NCBI GenBank assembly: GCA_943737045.1 | Contig: CALSFV010000667.1 | Location: 62,001-126,000 of the forward strand | Length of the DNA stretch: 64,000 nt | Direction: 5' to 3' | From: Parapristionchus giblindavisi | Taxonomy: Eukaryota; Nematoda; Chromadorea; Rhabditida; Diplogasteridae | In this document: positions 37,701 to 48,819 of the stretch, piece after piece | How positions within the stretch are numbered: the stretch's first letter is position 1 | Layout: each line of letters opens with the position of its first letter | Translations under genes and position numbers: made by a program | Notes under the pieces: generated by a model | Databases searched by the model: none | What the model saw: the letters and a program-made list of their open reading frames with translations, nothing else | Told to the model about the DNA's origin: nothing

Positions 37701-40700
37701 AAAAGTGGAGCGACCTAGGTTCAATGTTAGTGTCGATTAATTAAAAGTATGCCTAGACAACAAAAACTCGCTATAGGACGGTTCGGATATCCGATCGCAA
37801 ACTGATTTTTTTACCTCCTCAAAACACATTAAAATTAATTTAATTTTTAAATTACAAAATCGCACAATTTTTTTTGCCTTATCTTATAGAGCAAAAAATT
37901 CCGCGTCGAATGAGGCTAAAAATTAAAAAATCGATAGACCCCTATTTTGATAAAAATGGGCATGACCATGACTCGAAAATATTTTTGTTTTTAAAATCCC
38001 CCATGTTTGTACTCATATTGAAGAGCTCGTCGAGTAGAACAACTTTCGTGTTGAACGTTTTATCTGAAACTCATGTACAAGAGAGTTTCACACGTTTTCC
38101 TGCAATTTTGAGTAAAACGAAAATAAAATATTTTTAAAACAAAAAAGCGCAGTCCAATTTTTGCCTCATCTTATAGAGCAAACAATTCCGCGTCGAATGA
38201 GGGTAAAAAATAAAAAATCGATAGACCCCTATTTTGATAAAAATGGGCCTGACCATGACTCGAAAATATTTTGTTTTTAAAACCCCTCATGTTTGTACTC
38301 TCATTGAAGAGCTCGTCGAGTAGAACAACTTTCATGTTGAACGTTTTGTCTGAAACTCATGTACAAGAGAGTTTCACACGTTTTCCTGCAATTTTGAGTA
38401 AAACGAAAATAAAATATTTTTAAAACAAAAAAGCGCAGTCCAATTTTTGCCTCATCTTATAGAGCAAACAATTCCGCGTCGAATGAGGGTAAAAAATAAA
38501 AAATCGATAGACCCCTATTTTGATAAAAATGGGCCTGACCATGACTCGAAAATATTTTTGTTTTTAAAACCCCTCATGTTTGTACTCTCATTGAAGAGCT
38601 CGTCGAGTAGAACAACTTTCATGATGAACGTTTTGTCTGAAACTCATGTACAACAGAGTTTCACACGTTTTCCTGCAATTTTGAGTAAAACGAAAATAAA
38701 ATATTTTTAAAACAAAAAAGCGCAGTCCAATTTTTGCCTCATCTTATAGAGCAAACAATTCCGCGTCGAATGAGGGTAAAAAATAAAAAATCGATAGACC
38801 CCTATTTTGATAAAAATGGGCCTGACCATGACTCGAAAATATTTTTGTTTTTAAAACCCCTCATGTTTGTACTCTCATTGAAGAGCTCGTCGAGTAGAAC
38901 AACTTTCATGATGAACGTTTTGTCTGAAACTCATGTACAAGAGAGATACACACGATTTTGCAAAAAATATTTTTATTTCGCTTAACTCAAAATTGGTCAC
39001 AAAATCGTGTGTATCTCTCTTGTACATGAGTTTCAGACAAAATGTCCAACGCGAAAGTTATTCTACTCAAAAAGATCTACAATATGAGCACAAACATGAG
39101 GGGTTTTAAAAACAAAAATATTTTCGAGTCATGGTCAGGCCCATTTTTCTCAAAATAGGGGTCTATCGATTTTTTATTTTTTACACTCATTCGACGCGGA
39201 ATTTTTTGCTCTATAAGATGAGGCAAAAATTGGACTGCGCTTTTTTGTTTTAAAAATATTTTATTTTCGTTTTACTCAAAATTGCAGGAAAACGTGTGAA
39301 ACTCTCTTACACATGAGTTTCAGATAAAACGTTCAACATGAAGGTTGTTCTACTCGACGAGCTCTTCAATATGAGTACAAACATGAGGGGATTTAAAAAC
39401 AAAAATATTTTCGAGTCATGGTCAGGCCCATTTTTCTCAAAATAGGGGTCTATCGATTTTTTAATTTTTAGCCTCATTCGACGCGGAATTTTTTGCTCTA
39501 TAAGATCAGGCAAAAATAATTGTGCGATTTTGTAATTTAAAAATTTAATTAATTTTAATGTGTTTTGAGGAGGTGAAAAAATCAGTTTGCGATCGGATAT
39601 CCGAACCGTCCTATAGCGAGTTTTGTTGTCTAGGCATACTTGTAATTAATCGACACTAACATTGAACCTAGGTCGCTCCACTTTTTTTTGGTGAAAATCG
39701 AGTTTTCAAATTTCGAGAACCCGCCACATTCATGTTTCAAGGACCCAGCCCAAATGAATACCCATTTTGTGATGGGGGGCCATGGGGGTATCCACAAAAA
39801 AATTTTGAGCCAAATCGGTGAGGTCGATGTCCGGGTCACTGGCTCAACCCTCGAATCTTACCGAGCCGGTGTCTTAAACAAGCATATTTTTAATTGTTGT
39901 ATTTTATTCATCAGATGTTCGTTTCTTTGAGTACTTAGATCGATCCTGTAACCAAAAAAGGCAATTGGATATATGTCGTCGTAGATCGCTTGTCAATGGA
40001 AGGAGATAAGAATGAAGAGATGCAACTGTAGATATAGCAACAGGAAAGGATGAGGGAAAGGAGGAAGATAGGGATAGAGACAAAGAGAGATATAGATTGG
40101 TACGGAAAGAGGAATAAAGAGACAATGATATAGATCTCCGTGAATCGTTGTAGTTCATTCGAACTTGATTGTACCATTTTGATGCCCCACAATGAAGTGA
40201 CCAACATCCCTTGAAGGGTCATAGACATCCCTCTTCTGGAAGTTTTCATAAAAGAAAAAAAAGAAATTATTAAAGACATAGATCGACAAAGGTTGCTAAC
40301 ACTGGAACGATTAGCGTAAGGCCTGAGGAAAATACCATGATCCAGATATCATATTAAAATATTATTTAAAATCAAATGTGAAGAATAAATCGATAGAGTA
40401 AAAAAGCCAACACGACAACACATCAAAGCGTATATATTTCTATTGCGAAATAATCATGAAGACTAGGGAAAAATGACTGTTTGAGAGCGGACAAATCACT
40501 GTAATATAAGCTGATGCCACTCTTTTAATAATATTAATATATTTCTAACTTCTTATACAATGAGAAAAAAGATAACCTCAAAGCGATTCTTGAGAAAAGG
40601 GTTATGATCTCTTTATACGAAAAAGATGCTGTTGATTATTTTACTTTAACGCGATTATGGAAATAAAAAGTATGATGGAAGTCACGTGTTATGTTGAAAA

Positions 40701-41027
40701 ATAACGTCAGACAATGATGGCAAACTGATTGTGAGGGAGAAACTCATCCCGAATTCTTTTCACGCCCATGAAACAAAAAAGTGAAACAATGCATATTGCT
40801 CACTCGGTCAATTCTCGCATATTTTTCCCGGGAATCGGATTTTAACAACCATGTAACTTCTTGTTTGCCGTGACTTTCACTGTCAGTCATAATATCGAAT
40901 GATTTGCATAACCAAACGATGTTATACATCCAAAAAAACATTATTCTAACCAACCAAAATCGTACCTATCGAGGGAGGAGACGAGATTCTCGGCTGCTTG
41001 CAGTGTACTCTGTATGTCCGTTGACAT
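25779..41027 (-). CDS. PDXDC1: PDXDC1-like pyridoxal-dependent decarboxylase domain protein
   Basis: Homologue of PDXDC1, a fold-type-I PLP-decarboxylase-like protein of unclear activity. Twenty-two exons close to 780 aa (human ~790): 41027-40966, 31456-31357, 31214-31072, 30865-30706, 30379-30325, 30269-30190, 30097-29963, 29855-29685, 29007-28888, 28840-28709, 28606-28523, 28416-28339, 28283-28170, 28057-27949, 27901-27849, 27614-27496, 27160-27020, 26859-26751, 26620-26528, 26361-26262, 26218-26130, 25874-25779. Diagnostic matches are the C-terminal GVMRQLPLMGSIVNWLSP, the QIRKGIEAANEEL coiled segment and WLHIVGQ...VDSMT. The PLP-binding Lys expected a few residues after DSMT (aa ~324) is not seen, so it may be a pseudoenzyme. 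The placement of exon 1, 9.5 kb upstream, rests on phase and frame. Confidence 0.92.
27233..27407. mobile_element. 175-bp MITE with 8-bp target duplication
   Basis: CTACAC...ACAG-A-AAATTCCC ends are inverted and the whole element is near-palindromic (CTCTCTACGGAATTCTTCCC and its complement). AAAGAAGA lies directly outside both ends (27225-27232 and 27408-27415). An 8-bp duplication is typical of hAT and Merlin superfamilies. The flank is purine-rich, which lowers the weight of the match. It lies in the intron between exons 16 and 17 of the PDXDC1-like gene. Confidence 0.75.
29256..29638. mobile_element. 383-bp MITE built from GGTTCTCATTC repeats, 8-bp target duplication
   Basis: Inverted ends GGCACTAGGTCGAATGATAA and its complement are perfect for over 30 bp. 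AGAAATAA is duplicated exactly at 29248-29255 and 29639-29646. The interior is ~16-bp units of the form GGTTCTCATNCNNTC in inverted orientation in the two halves. hAT- or Merlin-like by target size. It lies in the intron between exons 8 and 9 of the PDXDC1-like gene. Confidence 0.85.
32201..32756 (+). CDS. possible nested gene or gene fragment, unknown product
   Basis: Two consecutive open stretches on the plus strand inside intron 1 of the PDXDC1-like gene: 32201-32533 (ending GSIVRINL) and 32559-32756 (MKRITFEVV...). A GTCAG...TTCAG segment of 34 bp between them would join them in frame, but that is shorter than a normal intron. So this could be a frameshifted fragment rather than a gene. 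No family recognised; composition looks protein-like. It could also be chance. Confidence 0.25.
33240..35209 (+). mobile_element. 5'-truncated non-LTR retrotransposon (CR1/jockey type)
   Basis: A reverse-transcriptase ORF is followed by a ~250-bp 3' UTR and a (TAAA)n tail at 35189-35209, with no LTR and no endonuclease domain. The 3' end matches the inverted fragment at 42562-42912, confirming a repeat family. The 5' boundary is not sharp. It lies in intron 1 of the PDXDC1-like gene, opposite to that gene's transcription. Confidence 0.85.
33264..34943 (+). CDS. reverse transcriptase of a non-LTR retrotransposon
   Basis: A 559-aa ORF, uninterrupted. RT blocks appear in order: FRPISLTP (~113-120), GFMSGRSTVSQLL (~150-162), YIDLAKAFDSVSH (~182-194, first catalytic Asp), SGVPQGTVLGPLLFLIY (~239-255), FADDIKLYS (~274-282, catalytic Asp pair), LTVAQNKC, then a thumb-like C-terminal region. 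The true N-terminus and any endonuclease are lost by 5' truncation; the first ~90 codons may partly be host sequence. The intact ORF suggests a fairly recent insertion. Confidence 0.85.
   Translation: MTSTLRIRLGLSFSASPMLLPLFLFASVPQSLSVPIIMPQDVCYLLKRVSSSCSLPSDNIPSIIYKNCHSTLAYPLSLIFNYSIALGEIPSIWKISTIIPIPKISSPSIVSHFRPISLTPIACKVLERFLKPRIMKWCNIHNVIPQEQFGFMSGRSTVSQLLHCTQAWRNSIDRDLCTDVIYIDLAKAFDSVSHSKLLHKLESIGIRSNILAWFNSFLDNRSFRVRLGDSLSSERDVTSGVPQGTVLGPLLFLIYLSELPRVIDPLPLIDIKIFADDIKLYSTFSPLQPLASHTQLSQGISLIVEYCQKWQLTVAQNKCTVLYIGKNNPSLPYCIHSHPLPSSLSTRDLGVFLDPLLNFSSHISIITKKAISLVYLLFRSISCTRPNVYIHAFKCYILPIIEYASPVWSPSSKGLVRKLENVSHLFTRLLYYRCFHTGIFPHYLDRLTLFNLSTLYHRRTVIDIIYALKILRCEVDLPSSHFFVFKPTFGRLSCFAFHIPVTRRENLRSSFAVRCARLLTKLHCVTGSPTLLHSTPIIKAKLISCPDLIAKLGITITPL
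37522..39873. mobile_element. 2.35-kb foldback element flanked by TTAA
   Basis: Long inverted arms start GACACCGGCTC and run ~350 bp unique (37522-37873 and 39514-39873) before meeting inner repeat arrays that turn around near 38945-39020. TTAA lies directly outside both ends (37518-37521 and 39874-39877), the target size of piggyBac-type elements. No transposase is present. The 87-codon ORFs in the array reflect the repeat unit, not a protein gene. It lies in intron 1 of the PDXDC1-like gene. Confidence 0.85.
37874..39513. repeat. ~287-bp unit array: four direct copies then two inverted
   Basis: Units starting at TTGCCTYATCTTATAGAGCA begin near 37874, 38160, 38447 and 38734; the last is truncated at ~38945. 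The right arm has about two copies in reverse, ending at ~39513. The arms are therefore asymmetric, which points to unit expansion on one side after the foldback formed. Confidence 0.9.
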
Positions 41028-41399
41028 TATGATATGACGAAGAGGAAGGATCGGCCTTGTACCTACAAATAGTCATGATCAATACAATGGTATACAACGA
41101 TTTATAGCCTACGCGATGACAGGATGTATGCATGAACATTTAAAAAAGGTCTTTTGAACTTCACACTACAGAAGGAACATAACAATTTTCATATCATCAC
41201 TATTGACGGAATCATTATGATAACAAAATCAAGAAAATTGCTCGATTAGTAATCATTTTCATTTTGTTTCTAAAGAATCGATTCTGCGACAGTATTTTCT
41301 GATTAAAAATATGTTGGTGAGAAAGAATAAGAATGTACGTTACTAAAAAAACGTTTAAATTTTATTCTCATAATCTAGGTGTGAACAAATCAAAAAGGG

Positions 41400-41625
41400 G
41401 AAGGGGGGGGTTCATAGCATAAAGGAGAAAAGATGAAAACGATGAAGAAGAAGAAGAGGGAGATTGGTAACGTGGCTGTCGAGTGCCGCCACGTCACATA
41501 GATCGTAACTGGCCATGGATACGTAGGAGGAAGAGAAGTATGGTGGAGGAGGAGGAGAGTGAGGGAGAGAGGAGGAGGGAGAGGAAGGGAAGAAGGAGAC
41601 GAAGAGAGAGAGAGAGATTTAGGAC
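41400..41625. repeat. polypurine tract, GA/GGA-rich
   Basis: Long run of GAGGAGG/GAGAGAG on the plus strand upstream of the PDXDC1-like gene. Similar tracts occur at about 31800-31950 (CT), 37200-37275 (GA), 42165-42240 (CT), 44015-44055 (GA), 45760-45880 (CT) and 46900-46970 (CT). Confidence 0.8.
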
Positions 41626-42561
41626 AGAACGGTAGATGTATCTTGATACAGAACGAAAGGCTATGCAGACATTGGAGGGGCCAGATGAAAGGATTACTCC
41701 ATATACAATAACTGGTATTGATCAGTTAGTTGAACATAAAAAGGACTATTCCAAACGTTATTCAAAAATCACAAAATGACGTTATGTAGTAAGAGATGCA
41801 AAGGGCAGATCGATAGAACGAAAAAATGATTGATAGGAGACAATATTCTGACTAAACCAATATTTTCTTTGAAAGCTGAGAGACTATTAAAAATGAGAGA
41901 GTCTTCAACGGTGACGAGCAGTAAAATTATGTACAATTTCTGCATGAACTAAATTATCAAGGTACAGATGTATGCAATTTGTGGTGCTGCATGGTGTTTC
42001 GGTAGCGATCCAAGAGTGAGAAGATTGATAGGTGAATGCGAAATAGGACAAGCTCTTGTAATAATGAATCGATAGGGATCGGATGAAGGAAAAAGGAAGA
42101 GGAACGAGATCAGTTAAGCATACATACACGTGGGACACGTCGACTCTCTGTATTTGTCGCTTCCAACTTCATCCTCCCTCTCTCTCTCCCTCTTCCTCTC
42201 TCTCTCTCTTCATTTCACTTTCCCTCCTATTCCTATTCATCCCTCCAATGAAATACGTGGCACATTTTGAGGGCGCTATAATAATCGAGAATATGACAAG
42301 TCAAGAGCAAATAGGGGAGAACATAGAGGGTTAGAGGAAAGAGAGATAGTGATGGAGTGATAGAAAGAGAACGAGGATGAGCAATAGAGAGGAGTAGAGA
42401 TGCAGATGGAGATGGCAGAAACAAGCATTGATAATCAAATGAGTAAGACGCTCCTATCAGCTTCTCCCTCATTGTCTTTTTGACAACAGCGCAGAGCGAT
42501 CTTCAAAGGCTCGAGCCAGTCACTATACCTGATCTGCTACTGCCACAAAATATTAGAAATT

Positions 42562-42912
42562 GAATAATTTAATTTAATTTAATTTATCATACATCAATAA
42601 GATGCGACAACATTTGAAATAACAGATGAAAAGAGGTTGTGGGATAGATAGAAATTATCGGGGAGGGGAAGTGCAGCTCAGAAAAGACTCTGTATCAAAG
42701 ATCAAACGGCGATCAATGACAGGTTAGGTTGGCAAGGCCTAGCGGTGGAGAGGTCCGCAATGATTCAATATATATCGGATTGAATCGAGAGAGTCTAGAA
42801 TGAGGGCACTAAAGAGGGGTAATTGTGATTCCTAATTTCTCAATAAGATCTTGGGAGGAAAGCAATTTAGCTTTGATAACGGAAGTGGCACATGCTATGG
42901 TGGATGAATCAA
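42562..42912 (-). mobile_element. 3'-end fragment of the same non-LTR retrotransposon
   Basis: Reverse complement of the last codons and 3' UTR of the element at 33240-35209. It shares ATTCAATCCGATATATATTG, CTTGCCAACCTA and TTTCAAATGTTGTC, and its tail is (ATTAA)n instead of (TAAA)n. About 350 bp survive. A dead, older copy in opposite orientation. Confidence 0.85.
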
Positions 42913-42983
42913 TAATACAATATAATTTAATCAGAAAACAAGTAATGTTCTGAGTAATTTTTGTCATTTCTTGTTATGGTATA

Positions 42984-43437
42984 GAATATATTTTTTGAGT
43001 GTAGCTTAACAAGAAACATTAATAAATATATTTATGATATTTCGATGCTGTTATCGCAACATCGTCAGACAGAAAAAAATACCTACAAAATGAACGAAAT
43101 TATGTTGGAAAGGCATCAAATATGAGAAACAAGCAATGTATTGAAAAACTGGGAAGAACTCTCTTATGACCCTATTGCGGCCCTATTGCATTAAATCTAT
43201 AGTTCTCCCTACCTCTCCTTGTCTCTTCCATCTTTATTCACTATTACTTGACCTCTCCTATATAACATTGATTAGCGTTCCATTCATGCACTATCCGTTG
43301 ACTGTTCAATACCTTGCTTGATTACCATATTTGCTGCAGACCCAAGATGCCTTTCCAGCATCTTATTATTATTTCTCTATGTGATGACATATGTATTTAT
43401 TAATTCTTCTTGTCAAGCTACACTCAAAAATATATTC
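42984..43437. mobile_element. 454-bp MITE, TA target site
   Basis: Inverted ends GAATATATTTTTTGAGTGTA (left) and TACACTCAAAAATATATTC (right), about 45 bp with few mismatches, are bordered by TA. No ORF. Tc1/mariner-type by target site. Confidence 0.65.
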
Positions 43438-46400
43438 TAGAAATTGAATATGCTAATATACATACATTATTTATAATAGGAAGACGTAAGGACTAACATA
43501 TGTCCATTAATTGATTTTAAAAAAGCTAAAGAAGTGCCCCAAGGACCGTATCCATGTGGATTAAGATTATACAGTGAAGACACTAATTGTGTTTAAATCA
43601 TTGCGAGGGATAGAGAGAAAGACGTGCAACAACAATCACACATTCTATTTGTTGAGGAATAGACGAAAGTGTCATGAAGTTCTACACACATGTGACTGTA
43701 CAAGAGGAATCCTTGGAGAGAGATCAATGACATGAGAGGAATACGCTTTGATCAAAAATATCAGGTGTACTGCTATATGTATAATCAAAATTTTGCAGAA
43801 TCTTAATTAAAACGTATTTTAATGCACTGTAATTAGAGAAAATCCAAGATCAAAGATAAAAAAGTGAATAGCCAAAAAAAAGGAACACGAATGTTATACA
43901 ATAGAGGAGAAGTCTCTCGAATAGTGAACGAACAATGAATTCTATTGAATTCTTCTCTACAACACGTACAAATAAACATGTTGTCTCTGACCTACAGAGG
44001 AAAGCATAAGGGAGTGGGGTGGGAGAGAGAGAGAGGGAGAGAGATAGGGAAGTCAAGTAGGTAGTAAGTTATTCAGGAACGGCAAGAGGTTGTACGAACA
44101 GGACGATGGAATGAAGAGGAAGAGGGTGTCAACATTGGAATAGTGAGAAGAGAAGAAGGAATAGAGAATGATGACCAATTGCAGATCAGTCTTTATCCAA
44201 GGGACAAAAGGGTAAACGAGGTTTTTCATCCAAAAAAACTTCTCCTACAGATGAGCATAGCCGTGGTGAAGAAAAAATAAAAGGGAGAAACAGTAAAAGA
44301 TAATAAATTATTAATTCTTTAGAAAATTTTGGAAATAAGTTAAAGCTACAGAACATGCAATACAGAAGGTGAAGAACTACAGAAGAATTAGAGTAAAATC
44401 TGGTGATTCAGAACAGGAAAATTGAAATTGAAGCTATTTTGGGAGAATTGAAAGGGAAATGGGAACGCTCAATAAAAGTGAAAGTGAATGGTGAAAAGGT
44501 CGCAGTTTGTAGGAATGAAAATGTGACATGGATAAAAACAATAATCGATATATTTTTAGTGTTCTTAAAGAGCGCTTTGATATTTAAATATAGTTGTATG
44601 CAAACTAGAAACAATATATTGGGTCTTCATTTCTGTAATATGTCTCTCGTCACTAAGTAGGTTCCTTATAGATATTTTAGTTGATCAAAGAATGTTAAAC
44701 GTAGAAAGTGGAGAGGGACGGAACTACGAATTGAAGTGGATGATGATGAAGGTATTGAAGTGCTTGTACGATAGGAGCTAGAGATGATAGCAAAAAGTGA
44801 GAAACTATGAATAGACTCGGTAAAATAGTTGTAGAAAGAAGGAGAAGTGAGAAACAGAAAATCTTAAAATTCATCGCGAAATATTTTGGAAAATGTAAAT
44901 TTTGAGACGATCTTTAGATTTTTCAAAAAATCCATAATTGGTGGGACAAAACTGGAAGAATGAAAGCTACACAGCATCGATCTAAACTCGAATGGCTTCC
45001 AAAATGCATTTATCTAATTTTTGTCCAAAATTAGGTGTACGGATCTCTAGCGAGAGAGTTCCTACACGAATACATTGATTTGAATATTCGTGTAACTGTT
45101 CTCGTGATCATATAAATGTGACTATATTTATGACATTGCGTAATATTCCTCATGGAGGGAGAGAAAGAGTCATGAGATAAGGGACTCAAGGCCATTACTG
45201 GTCACTTAACTACTCCGCTTATTGGTTTCGAGACTCAAGGATATGAGAGGTATATGGAAACCTCTCTGAAAGATCTTTTCATATCTCAAATTATTTCCTC
45301 CGAATGTTCTGCAAACAAGAAATGCAGGTTGTGTAATGATATTAGTAATCATGGAACATATTTTAATCTCGGATTTGTATGGTATTGTGAAATATGCAGC
45401 AGTTGTTTTCCCTGAATTCATATTTGATATTTGATTGTAGATAAACATCCATATGACAATTTGGTGCTTTATGAAATCTGATACCATAAAAGGATATGAA
45501 GGACGTCATATAGAACAGTCGTGTGGTAACCACAACTGTGCTAATGTTCAGGACGGTATAAGTTTTTCTTTATGACACTCGAATTCGATGAAATGGGTAT
45601 CGGACATACTCAATCCTTATTTTATCTAATAATAATGAGAGTAAGCAAACAGAGAAAGGGGGAATTGAGCGAATGGATGAATGGGGAGGAAAAAAGTCAC
45701 GGAGAGAAGGGGGAAACAGAGGATGGTAAAGGTGAAACCCAACATTGGCCTACTCCCGCTTTCTCTTTCTCTTATTCTCTCTCTATCTCGCTCTCTTTCT
45801 CTCCCCCCTCCTCTATGCATCTCTCACTCTCTCTTTCTCTCTACACCTCTCTCAGTCTATCTCTCTCTCTAACGTTTTCATCTCATATTCTCAACTCCAC
45901 TGCGTCGCATTGTTTGTAAAATAAACAAGGGCGGCTACATTTCCTACCTCTCCCTCATCCTCTCTCTCTCCTTCACCCTTCCTTTTTCTTCCCTTAACCA
46001 ATTCTCTTCCTTCGTAGTTCAATCAGTGTTCCTTCTTCTATGAGGGAAAGAACGACGCGAAAATCATAATGCAATTCGGGCGACAGATGAATTAAATATG
46101 AAAGAGGAATACTTAAAGAACCAATAAAGATCAAAAACTAGATTCAGTGAGGGCAAAGAGTGTTCATTTAAAAATAATAATTATTCAAAAGTCCAAAAAA
46201 ATAATTTAATACTTGATTTACTAATACTTGTTAATGTACTATCTATATTTTAGAATAGAACGGGTTAGTGTGTGTGTTATCTACGACGTTTGTTGGATAG
46301 AGCAAAAGAATAGAATATTAGCCGTGATTTCCTGACGTTTCGATTTGTCGCTGTGGGTACACGGAATGAAATGATGGAATGGAAGAAGAAGAAATTGGGA

Positions 46401-47334
46401 TATAAGAAGTACAGGATACTTGTGAGTCAAGTGGTCAGAACTTCGAGAGAATAAAGACCTGACCCTCTTTTCTCATGGATTAATATTAATCGGAGTGCAA
46501 ACAGATGGGAAACATGTTGCGTAAAAAAAGAATGAGCAAAGAACAATGCTCATGATAGTATTCGTTATTGATATATTGATAGCAGATTATATATACCGTG
46601 ATAGATAACAAATTAAAACAAAAAAAATCATTCTGTGGTGCTCTATTTAGATACACTACATATAGCGTAGCGGTTAGTCCTATTACATAAAAAGTGACGG
46701 TCTGCAGAACATACACATAATATTAGTGACCGGATACAACTAATGGAAGCTGTTCCATCCAACCAAATGCCCATGGATAAACACGTTGAAGTATATACAA
46801 TACTCCACTGTGGTTGGCCATCTGCCACGAGTCCTCCACAATCTATCTTTATCGCACCTTAGTATACTTTCATCTCACACTCTCTCCTCCATTGTCTTCC
46901 CTCCCAACTCTCTCTCCCTCTCTCCATCTCCTCCTTCCTCTCCTACCTCCCTCTCTCACTCTCTCGTTCATTTGTCTGCCCCGCTCATCCTCCCCTGATC
47001 CATCTCGTTAAGCATGAATGATTGTTGTCAGAGATAGAGAGTAGCCGTTCTAGCCAGAAGAGGAAGATGGACATGACAGAGGGCTAGAAGGAACATGCAG
47101 CAAGTTAATGCTCAGTTAGTTTTCAGAAAACGGATAATGAAGAAAACGGAACAGATGGAAAACATCTTTTTTTGTAGGACTAGGACGCGTTTGAAGGCAC
47201 AGCGGCAATATCATAGACAGTGTCTATTAGACACCGTATACATTTGTGCCTTGACAAAGCAAATATTTTAAAAGTAAATGTAACGTTGTGACCAATGGAC
47301 AATGAAGTAAATGAATACGAGAACGGATTGAGAA

Positions 47335-47710
47335 TGGGATGAAAGGGGGGGGGGGACGAAAATGAAAATAAGGTGAGAGAGGGAGTGAGGGAGAGGAGAG
47401 AGAGAGGGGGAGCATGGAAGAGAGGATGAGGATGAGGAGGAGTAGAGCGAGAGAGATAGAGGAGAGTGAGATAGAGGAGGAGGAAGGATTGATAGAGCAT
47501 AAGAGGCAGTAGCTACTCGAGGAGTTGAGAAGAAGATTAGATATGCTGTGGCCCACTTTTGTGTATACTGAGAGAGAGAGAAGGAGTATATAGAAAAAAA
47601 AGTGAGAGCAGTGAAGAAGAGGGACAGGGGATGAATAGGGAGGGAAGGAGGAGAAGGAGGAGAGGGGGAGGAGGAGAGGGAGGAGAGGAGGAGGAGATGG
47701 AGAAAGAGTT
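47335..47710. repeat. extended polypurine tract with G-runs
   Basis: About 375 bp almost free of pyrimidines on the plus strand in long stretches, with GGGGGGGGGG near 47346 and repeated GGAGGAG/GGGGGAGG blocks. Triplex- and G-quadruplex-prone. It lies ~1.1 kb upstream of the membrane-protein gene. Confidence 0.85.
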
Positions 47711-48819
47711 CCAAAGATAAACGAAGTCGTGCAGAGATGGTTAAAACAGGGTGATTGACAGTTGGGTCAAAACGAACGATACTAATGTTAACATTCTACC
47801 CCTCTCTGGATTCTACAATCAAAGGAACTTTTGAATTATTCTTCGAAAAAATAATACAATCTAACATAATCTTATTGCATTTTCTGAGTAAGCAGAAAGA
47901 TGAACATTCAGAAATTTTGATTTTAATCGTTTCATAATGGATTAATGGAGGATGTTCAATAAAAATATATTGATTATGATGGCAACAACAGTGAAGAAGG
48001 GGATTCGGCATTTGTCTTAGCCATCTTTGTCTCTTCCTTTAAAAATTCTCCCTCTCCCCTCTCTCCCACTCTCCTTCACCACTTCACTGTCCATTTCCTC
48101 TTTCATCTCATATTCTGCCTCAGGCGTCAAGGGCTACCCGCCCTCTTACAAGCCTCCGTGTTATCCATTTGAGGCCTTGGAATAGTCTAATTGTTTTCTT
48201 CTTTTTCCTCTTCTCCATTCTTTTCTGAAGTGGACGCCTCACATTTATACAGAAGAAAGTGAAAGAATGATAACAAAAAGGCAGTAAACAATTCAGATCA
48301 AAAATTCATCGATTGAGCGTAATGAATACAATTTAATGACGAATATGAAAAAAATATTCAATATACAATTTTGAATCAATCTAAGTTTATCTGATCTAAG
48401 CAAGCTAAATTTGATTAATGACTGGTAAAAATATTATGATGATGGATTTGCTAAAGTAGTAAGTAAATCGATAAATAAAGATGTTATATGAAGGTCCTTT
48501 GTTATTCATTATCATTTTTATTATTATGTACTGATATCCATCCTCATCATTCTAAAACGTCTCATTTCTGAAAACAAGAAGGAAGCTACCGTAAACATAA
48601 AGGAATACTCACACTACCAATCCTCCTCTCTCCCTGTATCTTCCTATCTTGTGACCACCTGGACTTTCATTCAACGAATACGGTTGCTTCTTCCTTTGAT
48701 TAGCACTTTTTGTATAGGGGAAGGAGATGTGTGGTAGGAAGTCAGAGGAGGAATCATTCATTTGTCGACCACTTTCATTCATCCTCTACTTCCTATTTCA
48801 TACTACTTCCTATCCATCG

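Larger units (their letters stand above)
41028..48819. other. 7.8-kb gene-poor region between divergent genes
   Basis: Upstream of both the PDXDC1-like gene (minus) and the membrane-protein gene (plus). I see no exon chain supported on either strand. It contains a retrotransposon fragment, one TA-flanked MITE and many GA/CT-rich tracts. The short ORFs lack recognisable domains. Confidence 0.55.

Noticed and set aside
37874..38985. Repeated ~87-codon ORFs in the foldback
   Set aside because: Identical because the DNA unit is tandemly repeated; they begin at non-ATG codons and appear on both arms, so they are not genes.
44403..44660. 85-codon ORF on the plus strand (MIQNRKIEIEAILGEL...)
   Set aside because: No domain, no supporting exon chain, AT-rich surroundings; likely chance.
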